From Coniferiporia sulphurascens (lineage: Eukaryota > Basidiomycota > Agaricomycetes > Hymenochaetales > Hymenochaetaceae), in assembly GCA_002794785.1 (NCBI GenBank), contig NBBA01000014.1, positions 868,001 through 932,000 on the forward strand: a stretch of 64,000 nucleotides of DNA. The letters run 5' to 3'. The position numbers and the translations under genes are program-made. The notes under the pieces were generated by a model. That model was given only the letters and a program-made list of their open reading frames with translations. It was not told the origin of the DNA and ran no database searches. How positions within the stretch are numbered: the stretch's first letter is position 1; the number at the start of each line of letters is the position of its first letter. This document shows positions 1-10,515 of this stretch, one piece after another.

Positions 1-729
1 TGTTCCATTCTGGATGTTTGTTTGAGTTGCAGGGCCATGCTGGCAGGTCCACTCTGATTATACCCATTGCATGCGAGATCTGTGTGTCCTCCATGTTAAT
101 CTATGGCTTGGATGTGCTGAACTAATTCATTCCCAGTTGCATCGTCTATGGTAATGGTCAAATTTGGTAGGCCTCTCGCCTTTCTCGAGCTGTCTAGACA
201 CGGATGCTGGATTCGCTTACTCTTGAATCAGTACAGATGCCGGGCTCGGCGATGATGCGGAGGATTTGCACAGACGGTACGAATCCATTGACTCATCCAT
301 GTGTACGCCGTCTGAATGATAATATCCTCAGGCATCATATTTTTCCTGATTGTTTTGTGTAAATCTTTCCTTCAAACTCACTCCCGAATTCATTCAGTGT
401 GTTTCCAACAGGTGGATTAATCACGAATATCGTCCTCCTCGACTTTACCTCGCCGGCGCTAAGCGGATCGTTTAATATGTGCGTTTTCCCCCTTTGCTCT
501 GTAGAAATATTTGACCTTGCCCTCACAATGGTATTTTTTTTCAAGACCTCAGAACGCTCTGCATAGCGTATGCTGCAACCGGATTTTACTCCGCATCAGG
601 GATGCACGCAGTTCCAATGATGTCAACGGTTTCAACAACAATGATAGCAATCGCGGCGAACCGCACTCGAGCCGCCAGCTTGAGACTCTCGAATTCGCAC
701 CACCATCTAACGTGGGATCGCATGCCTGA
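1..729 (+). CDS. DUF6533-type multi-pass membrane protein, 3' part only (gene starts before the window)
   Basis: Only the C-terminal exons are present. From base 4 an open stretch reads HSGCLFELQGHAGR then a hydrophobic segment, matching the equivalent exon of the DUF6533 copies at 1.6-3.4 kb and 51.1-52.8 kb (TGCVFFLKGSADR, TGCILQLQGSINK). A second exon begins after an acceptor AG at 410-411 and reads GLITNIVLLDFTSPA, the counterpart of GFSVANIFVLNFSPP in the next gene. The last exon carries the family signature LHSVCCNRILLRIRDA and ends LETLEFAPPSNVGSHA, stop at 727-729. The family is a 7-TM-like protein of unknown function that is expanded in basidiomycetes. Exon boundaries were inferred by comparison with the other three copies. 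Whether the complete gene is intact cannot be judged here. Confidence 0.65.
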
Positions 730-1622
730 AAGTAAGAATATATCAACTTTTCGACCTGTAGCGGATGTAGGGCCCGAAGCTGACCTCTGTAGCAACATCA
801 AGTTCGGCTCTTGGGATAAGGGAGCGTTAGCTGAAGAGGCTTAAAATAAATTAGATGTACTACTGAAGTCACGTGGCGTACATTTTATGGTATAGTTCTT
901 AGTCATCTGCTACTTTTAACTTGGATTTTGAGCTTGGATTGCCGCATGTCCAATAGCTTCAACTATTGGCCGTGTTTCGTCTCCGTGCTTGTGCTACGAA
1001 TCTCCCGGGCTTTATTTTATCAATGATCCTGTGTTCCACCTCATAAGCGACCAGTCTCGAGCAGCAGGCTTACGCAAAAGGAACTCGTGGAAGGCAAAGA
1101 GCGTTCAAAGTACAAGCACACTCTCAGGCTTGGTCCCGGCTTCCTCAGGGTTCAAGTGGATCCCATCACTTTAAATCTAGACTTATACACATGGCGACGG
1201 TTCGGTCAATGTGAAGGCATGGTTCTCTGCGACTTGTCTGCAACCCGGATCACTGGGCTATCTGTTCCTCACTCACGTCTGGCTTCGATGTGCACGTGTA
1301 CCCCTTTGCGACTCTTCGCGCATAAAGCAATTGGCTAACCACAATCAGAAAGTTATCTCTGCATTCGGCTTTGTTTTTACTTGGTGAGAGTGCCGGACTA
1401 AGCAGACTTCCATAACCATGTCCGCCGGGGAAACATACGCCGGCGTTCTAGCTCTGTTCGCAGCGGCCCACGACTTCTTTGATCGTGTCCGGACATGCAA
1501 TAACCGAATATCGAACATCAAAAGTAGCCGCTGTGTCAAGCAATGCATATTTAATCTGTACATCTTCTTCGCATTATCGTCCTTTAGACCTTACAGTTCT
1601 TCCCCCATTCACACGACCAAAC
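730..1622. other. Intergenic region between two DUF6533 genes
   Basis: No reading frame here shows family resemblance or plausible exon structure. The stretch should hold the terminator of the upstream gene and the promoter of the gene starting at 1623. I see no repeat or RNA gene. Confidence 0.4.
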
Positions 1623-3362
1623 ATGGAACTACTCAGCTCCCAAGGTGACGTTACTCCACAGGACATCTACACTCTTAGGGTAAATAAGCCAAGCTTTGCA
1701 CTTGAAGTTTCATTGATACTTATTCGATAAATTACAGATCACCATAGGTAAGGAAATTAGCTCGATACAGGACCATCGCTACTCACCCATTCCTGCAGTC
1801 GCAATGCTAGCGTGTCTAGTAAGTCTCAATTATGTGACCACAGGATTCGTCCGGTTTGACACTTGCAAACAGGTTTATGACTATGTCCTTACATTTGGCG
1901 AAGAGATTCGCCTCGTCTGGCCTTCTCGCATGTCGTTCATCAAGATTGCTTTTTTCTTGAATCGCTACATGTCGATTGTCTCTGTAGCAGGCAGTGTATA
2001 CGGTGCGTAATTATGTCGACTACGATCCCGGCAACAATGCGTACATTCAATCGAAGTTCTTCTATCGGTGGAAATTCCTATCCATCACAATGTACGTTGA
2101 AGAGCTTAAACCGGTACCGATTCGTGGCTCACGTTTGAAGCTCATAACAGACGTGCAGGCCATTGTTCTTACTGTTCGCCTGTAATATCTATACATTTAC
2201 TGCACCAGGCTCGAAACTGAATTCGCTCTCAGCCATGGCCGCGGCGGAATTCAGCGTTGCTCAATGTGTGTATCTCTAATGAAGTTGAGGACCGACGTTA
2301 AAACAACATCGTTAGTCATCTTGTACGTGCGAGCCTATGCAGTTTGGGGCTGCAACCGGTCAGTACTTATTGTTGTTGGAACAGTATATACGGTGAGTAG
2401 CGTCCTGTAAATACAGTATGTGTACAGAGGCATCCTGTAATTCATTTACTCTGCAGACAGCCACTATAGCGGCATTTTACTTCTCAATTCCTTTCGTGAA
2501 ATCAGCCACTGGTCGGTCTTTTAACTAAGTTTTCCCTCTAATTATTCTCACATAGAATACATCTACGCAGAAATAAAGCCAGAGGTATTCCCGACTGGAT
2601 GTGTATTTTTCTTAAAGGGATCCGCCGACAGGATCTCTATAATAGTTCTCATTTTCTCTGAGTTTTGTGTGTTCCTCTAACCCGTTTTTTTTTCGATAAA
2701 CAAAACTCACCTTTTTGCGTTTTATTTGTCAGTTGCACTTGGTATAATAATTATCAAGTACAGTAAGTGCTTGTTTCCCTTTTGCTTGGATACAAAAAAT
2801 GGATATTGTATTATAAAGTACAAATGTCAAACTCGACGATAATGCTAGCGATACTTTCAGACGGTGGGTAAATTTTCATTCGATCGGACATTTGGGAACG
2901 TTTGGCTAAATACGATACTCAGGAGTGGTGTACTTCATCGTGATCCTATGTATGTGCTTCTATCTTTCATCATGCCTTTTAAAAATGTACTCTAACGCAA
3001 CTCCAACAGGTTTTTCAGTCGCCAATATCTTCGTCCTGAACTTTTCCCCACCATCGTCCTGCAATTTACTTATCAAGTGGGTATATTCGCATTTCTTCCG
3101 TTATACAGTAGTCATGTGGAGACTTCAGCTTTTCTTAAAAACGTATTTCCACGTTTCTATTTTCAGTCCGCAAGTTGCTTTTCACAGCATATGCTGCAAC
3201 CGGCTGTTACTCCGCATCAGAGGTGCATGCAGCCCTCTCACACATGTGGGGTCGCAGGCGGAATATATCCCCAACGCCAATGGCGATATCGAGCTCCACT
3301 CAGTTCACCATCTCGAGACTCTCGAGTTTGCATCTCCTACTACCACAAGTTCGTATGCCTGA
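1623..3362 (+). CDS. DUF6533-domain multi-pass membrane protein (many short exons)
   Basis: The N-terminus is split over small exons: 1623-1679 (MELLSSQGDVTPQDIYTLR), 1738-1747 (10 nt), 1799-1818, and a core exon from 1873 to about 2002. The core reads VYDYVLTFGEEIRLVWPS, then a helix with FFLNRYMSIVSVAGSVYG. YDY..TF..E..LVW and FFLNRY are the hallmarks of DUF6533. Later exons give RAYAVWG (about 2335-2395), TGCVFFLKGSADR (about 2597-2670), TGFSVANIFVLNFSPP (about 3010) and the C-terminal exon with HSICCNRLLLRIRGA, stop at 3360-3362. The protein should be a seven-helix membrane protein of unknown role. It faces copy A of the SPP-like family tail to tail, 404 bp apart. The exons between 2003 and 2330 were not resolved with certainty, so full integrity is likely but unproven. 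Confidence 0.65.
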
Positions 3363-3765
3363 TGGTGCAAAGTGTTGATTAACGGATTAACTAAGTTTCC
3401 TGGGCTGTCCGTCGTTGTGGCTTTGGCTCTAGTTGTTATTGATATTTATTGTCTTGCATGTACCGTACATCTCTAAATACTTACATACCCTTACCCTGCT
3501 GCATTTGCAGTCCAGTTTTTATCTTCTCCCTTTGGGACTTTCGTTTAATGACAACAAGATGACGTAATTTTGGGTGGCCGCAATGTACTATGTGTAGCAC
3601 TTGGCCCGTCGTGGCACGCCTTGCAAAATATCAGTCCAAAGCGTAGAACTCCGTAAAATGATAAATGTCCATGGCATACGCGTCCCAAACAACCAATTAA
3701 ATTAAATACAAACTTGCAATACCACCGGCCAGAAGAGTAATCCGTATTCCCATTCACGCACCACC

Positions 3766-5341
3766 CTACGTGGTCAACTTGACCTTCTCATCCACATCCA
3801 CAAATGACGCGGACAGTTTCACCAGGTCAACATTCTCAGTAACGGCCGAGTCGACAGTGCTCTCCGCGGGGTTGCGTCCCCAGTCCTCCTTGTACATCCA
3901 CAGCTTCCGGAATTCGCCGCGTACCAACGCGAGCGTGGTGACCGCAAACATCATGAGTGGCATGGAGACATACATTACTAACATGCCCGTTAGCTCTGGC
4001 CCGTTGGCGATATACCCCGCTGTGCTCATCGCAGCGAGCACAGCGTACGCCGCGAGCCACCCAGCCAGTGACGCGTAGAAGTATGGCTTCGCGTACGGCG
4101 TGCTGGACGACGTGGGCTTGTCGGCGATGTTGGGGAGCTCGTAGAGGATGCGTGTACCGCGCACTTGGCTCGACGCGCCTTTGATCACGCCCTCGACGGA
4201 TGGCGGACCGACGAGGAGCTCATCCGGTCGGGCGAGGGAGTGGTCAATACGGTAGCAGAACGCTATGACATTGAAAGGCGCGACCGACCACATGGAGGAG
4301 ATAAACAGCGCGGGCCAGTTCACTGATGCGGTTGTGGTTGTGCTGAAAAGCTGTAGGGGTGTATCATCTTGAGGCTGAGAAAAGACTAAACCAAAAAGTA
4401 CGACTGAGGAGGACAACTACGTAGGCTTATAAGCGGGAAGTTATACTGTTTGAATTCTGTACGCACAATCATAAGTGACACGAGGAAGTGCTGCTTGAAC
4501 GTCATGACCTTGGTAGTGACGATGTTGGAGATCAGAAGGTTCAATACCGCGACATACAAAACCGAAACACAGAACGTGTTGCAGACCAGGACGGCACCAA
4601 CGGTAAACAACGTGGATATAACTGCGGAAAACAGTGGGAGGCGCAGAACAGTGCCTTCGCCTTTGCCGATAGTCACAAAAGGAGCTGCAGAATTGGATAC
4701 ATTTAGAATGAGACACTATTGTGGGGAATCGAATATACACATACCGCCTTTCGGATCCCTGAAAACAATTTTGGAGGTTGTGCCGGATACCAATTTGAAT
4801 GTCTGTGGGAAGTTGAAACTAAGTAAGCCAGTGATCTAGTCTTATGAGCGGACGACCCACCTTCGCAATAAGGAAGATAGAAGGGAAGAACAGGGTAGCA
4901 GCGTAATATAAATCAGGCACAGCGAGGAAATCCGAAAAATGAAGTGGGCGGTGCAAGAGTTCATCAACAATTGTCTCGCCAGTCTCAATGTATTGCCCAG
5001 TCATCACGATTGCGAGCAAGATAAGTGGGATCGCGGAGCTTCCGAACCGACTCCACCTTGCGGCCCTCTGGACCGCCTTGTTCGTAGCTGCCACCTCTTC
5101 CGCATCTGTGCTGTCTGAAGAGGACTCAAGCGTAAGATGGGGCGTTTGCTGTATGGCGTGCCAAAGCTGTAGGGGTAGAGCAATGAATCAGCCTCTTGTG
5201 TCTGTCGATACCGGCATGAATAAAGCAGATGCACACCTTCAACGACGCATTACTCTCCAAGATATAGATAACGAACGTAGGGAGAGCCACTGGCGCGTAG
5301 CTCTTTAATTCATTGAGGAATCGACCCGCAAAGTCGCCCAT
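3766..5341 (-). CDS. SPP-like multi-pass membrane protein, copy A (type 1)
   Basis: Five exons: 5341-5237, 5166-4861, 4802-4745, 4684-4467, 4374-3766, giving about 431 aa. All junctions are GT-AG and keep frame (intron phases 0,0,1,0), and the start MGDFAGRFLNELK aligns with copy G (MDGNDSHFLRELK). About eight hydrophobic segments are visible. The last exon contains NWPALFISSM, FCYRIDH, AKPYFYASLAGWLAAYAVLAA and LVRGEFRKLWMYKEDW. The order R-x-D, KPYF, RGE, LW.Y.E follows the C-terminal half of signal peptide peptidase (intramembrane aspartyl protease, A22B). I cannot find the YD, GxGD or PAL catalytic motifs, so a protease activity is not supported. Its start is 460 bp from divergent copy B and its tail faces a DUF6533 gene. 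It could also be an unnamed basidiomycete membrane family. Confidence 0.75.
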
Positions 5342-5800
5342 GTTGGTGGTCGTGGTTAAAGCAATATTAAAACAGCGCCGACCACACGTTCTAATTAGTA
5401 ACTTTGCACAGCCTTCAGGAGTATTACAATATGTTGCTATAACGAACAACTGTCTTATTTAACAGGCGTGGAATTGGGGGGGAATATGTGTAAGTAGCAG
5501 GCGTCCCCGTACGGTTTTCATTATTGTAGATAGACGAAATTCCCTATACTACTAGTACTGCACATTTAACAGGCGGACACGGTCGGGCATCGCCGGGTAT
5601 AAGTCGGTTAGTACCGGTTAAGAAAGAAAGGTCACATGACCTAATAAGCGCTCGTGCCTTAAAAAAAGCCAAGCAAACTTAAGACGCGGAGTCAATAAAA
5701 ATGCGCATTACTCAGGTGTGAGCGCTGATGATAATCACTGAGTATTTAATGGCCTCGGACTACGTTGTTTCCTTTGTACGACTACGCTACTGGTCCCGCG
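5342..5800. promoter_or_regulatory. Shared divergent promoter region of copies A and B
   Basis: The 459 bp between the start codons of copy A (-) and copy B (+) must contain both promoters. AT-rich stretches occur but I cannot assign a TATA box or binding site. The last part before the copy B start recurs before copy C: a 'TATTTAATG' motif followed by 'CCT' and 'GG.CTACG' is found near 5743 and near 8115. Confidence 0.45.
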
Positions 5801-7370
5801 ATGGCAATCGCAGCGTTTGCTCTGCAGACTCTTCAAGAGTTGCTGAGCTACTATCCTGTGCTCCTGCCTACTGTGTTCATCTTTTCGCAAGGGAGTGCCT
5901 CTTCTGTCAAGGTTCACTTATCTTCTATTTCCTTTAAAGGGCCATCACTTATGCCTTTGCACCCATCGCACAAATCCATCAAATTACATAGATTTGGAAA
6001 GCCGTTCAACGCATCCCTCACCCTGATTCCGGTGCTACTAGTACGGATAAGAATGAGAAAGTCGGCTCGCCCAACCACGTGCAGAATGAGAGCGCCCTCA
6101 AGCCGAAGCGTTCTCTAAAGGCAGCAGCTCTCGCATTTTTACTCGCCTTCTACATAGTCGCTGTGCTCGTGGTTCCCGGATGGCTTCTGAAAGGCGAAAC
6201 GAAGGTCAAGATCTTCTACCTATGCACCCTTTCCGTCCCTATATTTCTACTAGTATTATCAGTGAGTACATATGGTCAGGAATATTCTTTACGACGTTTC
6301 TCACATCTAAATATTTAGTCTACATTGTGCATGGGTGATGCTATCATTATCATTCGTAATGCTGAAGGAAGTGAGTGATTGCTGTTCAATTTCTTGCACC
6401 TTTTCCTTAGTCACGAACAATGCACACACCAGAACCGACGAGGTTATCCGTTGGGGATAAAGGCGGTCTAACTTGCCCACTGGTGCAGTCCGTCTTCAGC
6501 ATCCTTGTTACCATCGGGGCTCTATGGTTTGGCCACTCCCCAGCCATCCTTGTTGTGTACTCGGCCCTTATGTATAGCCTGACCCACTCCAAAGTCTACA
6601 AAGAGAAGACGAAGCTCAAGTCAATATTCTATTACGCCCTTTTTATGGTCGGTTTTTACTCCCTTTGTCCTTGTCTTGTTGTCTGATTTTGTACAAAGGG
6701 CGTACTCATAGTTCTCCTCGTTGGCATGGCCTTTGTGATAGTTGCGCGGAGACAAAAGAATGGCATCACCCTGGATGACGGCGCCTTGTATACCTTCACG
6801 TCTAGAGGGGAGTCATTAGTGGACTGGAAGGCCATCCTGATATACGGCTCTGGGTCGATTATCCAATACTACATCCTCTCAATGGCCTACCGCTTCGACT
6901 ACACCAACTCTCTCGCACCTGACTTCCAGCCTTTGGTCAGTGTAAAGAGGAACATCGGCTTCCGCATCCCACAAGATCGGTTCCTTGCGTTCCGCGACGC
7001 ATTCCCCAGGCCGTACTTCGGCTCGGCTCTCTTCTCTTTGATACTCGCATACGCGGAAGTCGCAGCGTTATCTGTGGCAGGATTCGTCGATGTTACCTAC
7101 GAATCCTCGGTTGTCGTCGCCACGTACTTGAGCCCAGTCATGATGTTCTCTTCGATGTTCATACTCGCCGCGATGAAGGGTCAATTCGGAAAGCTCTGGA
7201 GGTACGAGGAGGATTGGCTAGCTATTCCGACTCCCAATGAGCCGGAGGCTTCGGAGGTCGACGGTGCGGAACAGAAGGACGGGAAGAAGGATGAGGAGAA
7301 GACCGAAGAGAAGGATTTAGCCTCTTTCGACTTGGACGAGAAGGAGCCGCGGGGCGAGCAGAATGTTTGA
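5801..7370 (+). CDS. SPP-like multi-pass membrane protein, copy B (type 2)
   Basis: Exons 5801-5911, 5992-6261, 6319-6370 (52 nt), 6433-6647 and 6699-7370 join in frame to about 439 aa. The start MAIAAFALQTLQELLSYYPVLLPT was chosen because copy D begins at the same place. Hydrophobic segments lie in exon 1, two in exon 2, two to three in exon 4 and four in exon 5. The GVLIVLLVG helix at the exon 4/5 junction sits where SPP carries YD. GSGSIIQYYILSMAYRFDY sits where SPP carries GLGD...RFD, so the catalytic Asp is replaced by Ser. Then come RPYFGSALFSLILAYA and MKGQFGKLWRYEEDW. The tail is very charged (about 50 residues rich in E, D and K). Copy C downstream is its tandem duplicate, with related 3' flanks. 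Confidence 0.78.
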
Positions 7371-8182
7371 AATTTGCTGTGGAAGTTCACTCGGATGGTA
7401 CGAATCCTGAGGGTGAAGGGGTTCTGGTAAGCAAGGATTTTCGAGTTATTGTGTGTGATATCAATGTTGGGATTTTGGCTTTATGGTTCAAACCTAAATT
7501 TTATGACATACCCTGATATCGTTGGACCCGAGGTTTTTTTCTTTCGCAACTATATTCTCGGTTGGGTCAGAATGGTTTCAAGAATACAGTATATATAAAT
7601 GGAATGTCCAACTTTGAGGCGATTGCGATGCTCGCTAAAATGAATTCCTCGGGAGTCTGAGTCAGTTAGCACCCGGGCCGGATAAGTTGAGTCGTCGGTT
7701 GCGCAACCCCTGGACGTCACATTCTATCACACACACATGTAATCATTCGTCACGAACTACATGTATATTTGTGCCATGGCGATCAATTTTCCGCTTTTGG
7801 GCTACAGACCCTTGATCTAAGGTCAGACTTTCAATCTTATTTTTAACTTACGATTTTCGGAAGAGGCTGTGAAGAGCTACATGTGGGACTGGGGCAGTGT
7901 GCAGAATTTTTTTTTCATAGGACGACGCCCGGACAGACACTTGTGAGCCGTGACGTTGATCGCACAAAAGCCAAGTACCCCGTTTTGGCATAGGTTAGCT
8001 AGTGCCCAGTCGTCGGCTACAAACTGAGCAGGTGGAACCTTCGCAAAGGCTGCGCAACAACGTTGCCGCGCGGGTTGTGCAGGCCGTCGGTGCACCGCAC
8101 TAAGGTGTACTAACTATTTAATGACCTTGGGCTACGCTGGTACCCCCCTTATTCTTTGTACAACAACGTAACTCAACCCGAG
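7371..8182. other. Intergenic region between copies B and C
   Basis: There is no supported gene. Bases about 7470-7570 resemble 9630-9725 downstream of copy C, so the tandem duplication included 3' flanking sequence. The last 70 bp resemble the promoter-proximal sequence of copy B. Confidence 0.5.
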
Positions 8183-9499
8183 ATGGCGGCCGTTCAACGC
8201 GTCCCTCACCCCGATCCCGGTGCTAGCACAGACAAGAACGAGAAAGTCGGCTCGCCCAACCACGTGCGGAATGAGAGCGCCCTCAAGCCGAAGCGCTCTC
8301 TGAAGGCGATGGCTCTCTCCTATTTACTCTCCCTTTACACAGTAGTCACTGCGCTCGTGCTTCCTGGATGGTCTTTTGTGGAAGGTGAAATGAAGGTCAA
8401 GATCTTCTACCTATGCACCCTTTCTGTCCCGATATTTCTACTAGTATTATCGGTGAGTACCTCTAGTCAGGAATATTCCCTACGACTTTTCTCATGTTTC
8501 AATAACAAGACTACAGCGCATATGGGCGATGCTATCATTATCGTTCGTAATGCTGAAGGGAGTGAGTGCTGTTCAATTTCTTGCACCTTTTCCTTAGTCA
8601 CGAACAATATACACACCAGAACCAGAGAGGTTATCCCTTGGGCATGAGGGTGGTCTAATTCGCTCAATGGCAAAATCCACCGTGTTCCGCATCCTTGTAA
8701 TCGTCGGCGCGCTATGGTTCAAGCATCCCATGCTTGACTTTGCTGTGTACTCGGTCGTTATGCTTAACCTGACTCAGTCCAAAGAGGAGATGAAGTTAAA
8801 GCCGCTCTTTTATTTCGCCCTTTTGATGGTCGGTTTCAGTCTCTCCGTCCTTGTCCTGTTGTCTGATTTCGTACAAAGGGCGCACTCAAAGTTTTCCTCG
8901 TTGGCATGGCGTTCGTGATAGTCAGACAGGGACAAAAGAACGGCATCACCCTGGACGACGGTGCCTTGTATGCCTTGGCGCCTAGAGCGGAGTCATCTGT
9001 CGACTGGAATGCCACTCTGATATGCGGCTCTGGGGCGCTTATGCAATACTACATCTTCTCAATGGCCAGCCGCTTCGACTACACCAACTCCTTCGCACCT
9101 GACTACCAGCCTTTGGTCAGCAATGCGTTCCCCGGGCCGTACTTCAGTTCTGCTCTCTTCTCTTTGATATTCGCGTACGCGGGAGCCGCAGCGTTGTATG
9201 TGGCAGGATTCGACAATGTTACCTACGAATCCTTGGTTGTCGTCGCCACGTACTTTATCCCAGTCGTAATGGTCTCTTCGATGTTCATGCTCGCTGCGAC
9301 AAAGGGTCAACTCGAGAAATTCCGGAGGTGTGGGGAGGACTGGCTAGCCACTCCGTCTCCCAATGAGCCGGAGACTTCTGAGGTCGATGGTGCGGAACAG
9401 AATGGCGAGAAGAAGAAGGATGAGGAGGAGACCGAGGAGAAGGATTTGATCACTTTCGACCTGGACGACAAGGAGTCGCGGGACGAGCGGAATGTTTGA
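8183..9499 (+). CDS. SPP-like multi-pass membrane protein, copy C (type 2, N-terminally shortened)
   Basis: Exons 8183-8452, 8510-8561 (52 nt), 8620-8828 and 8879-9499 give about 383 aa. Compared with copy B, the first exon (TM1, FALQTLQELLSYYPV) and the first intron are missing. The sequence passes from the promoter-proximal 'GATGGC' directly into the exon-2 sequence GCCGTTCAACGC, producing a start MAAVQRVPHPDP. An in-frame ATG at 8156 would add nine residues. The last exon also lacks 19 codons (the VKRNIGFRIPQ... loop before the RPYF-type motif, here GPYF). GSGALMQYYIFSMASRFDY replaces the SPP GLGD motif region, so no catalytic Asp is seen. The frame is otherwise open, so the gene may still make a protein lacking TM1, but it could be decaying. 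Confidence 0.68.
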
Positions 9500-9897
9500 G
9501 AATTCTGTGGAAGTCTACTTGTATGGGTACGAATCCTAGGGGTGAGTTGGGGGAGGGGGGGGGGGTCCGGTGATCGAAGAATTTCGAGATACAACGTATT
9601 GTACGTGACATCGGTGTTGGACTTTTGGCTGTATTTTATGGGTTCAAACTTAATGTTGGTGACACCCTGAGATCATTGAACCCGACATCTTCTTTCGCAC
9701 CCATTTTCTCGGTTCGGTTAGGATGGAAACGGACTTGTTATGTTAATAGTATGACCAACTTCAAGTGAGGGTGAGTTCGTATTTGCGCTCCGATTTGGTG
9801 ACTTTCGAATCGCTTGTGCGTTGGGAAGTGTAACATTCCCCATCGGAGGCCTGAATCCAAATCAAAGGAAAATGTCAGACAAAAAATAGCAAATTTG
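9500..9897. other. 3' flank of copy C
   Basis: There is no gene. A G-run (about 9550-9566) and sequence related to the 3' flank of copy B (9630-9725) are present. Confidence 0.4.
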
Positions 9898-10298
9898 ATC
9901 AAACCTCAGTTTAAGGCCTTGTTTGAGTGCTTGGTCTAAGTCGCTGTTTGAGCTCTTAAACAAGCGAAACAGCGAAACGAGTAAAGTCCTCATTCTGCTG
10001 TTTAAGCCCTTGTTCAAGTCCAGCTCAAGGTAGTGTGTACTAAACTGGGCATGTTTTTGAGTCCGACAATATAGCACGGGCTAAGACCCCATTGGCACAT
10101 GGGAGGTTTCTGCTGTTATGTAGTGTTCTGAATTCAGCTTCGCCAGCATGCCAAGGACGACATGGTAGGAGTTCAGAACAAAGTCTATAACGACGAGTTG
10201 AACTGGGCGTATCAGAGTTGAACCTTGTTGTAGCTCCGTTTTGACCACTTTGGCAAGAGCTAAGACGCTTTAAACAAGGCTTTAAACTGAGGTTTGAT
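9898..10298. mobile_element. MITE-like foldback element with 27-bp terminal inverted repeats
   Basis: Bases 9898-9924 read ATCAAACCTCAGTTTAAGGC and on to CTTGTTT. Bases 10272-10298 are their reverse complement with one mismatch. The interior repeats variants of TTTAAG/CCTTGTTT several times in both orientations and has no coding capacity. The size (401 bp) and ends fit a non-autonomous DNA transposon. I could not identify a clear target-site duplication, so the superfamily is unassigned. Confidence 0.6.
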
Positions 10299-10441
10299 AA
10301 CCCCTAATTCCAAACCCCGAGTCAAGCAAGAATGGCAGGTATATCCTTTTTTTTTTTTGCGTCCCTGGGCCGCAAATCTGCTGCATGTGACAAGTATAAA
10401 GTCATCTAACAAACAGCAAATTGTAAACACTATCATACCTC
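10299..10441. other. Spacer between MITE and LINE
   Basis: A short spacer with a T-run at about 10349-10359. No gene is visible. Confidence 0.4.
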
Positions 10442-10455
10442 ATCACTACCTGCGC
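10442..10455 (+). repeat. Left target-site duplication of LINE copy 1 (14 bp)
   Basis: ATCACTACCTGCGC occurs here and again at 19159-19172, directly after the A-rich 3' tail of the LINE. The element begins at 10456 with CATCCTCC, exactly where homology with LINE copy 2 (60530) begins. Confidence 0.85.
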
Positions 10456-10515
10456 CATCCTCCTTGTCCTCTAACCACCACCATCTAGGTAGTCTTTACG
10501 AGCACTCTGCCCTCT

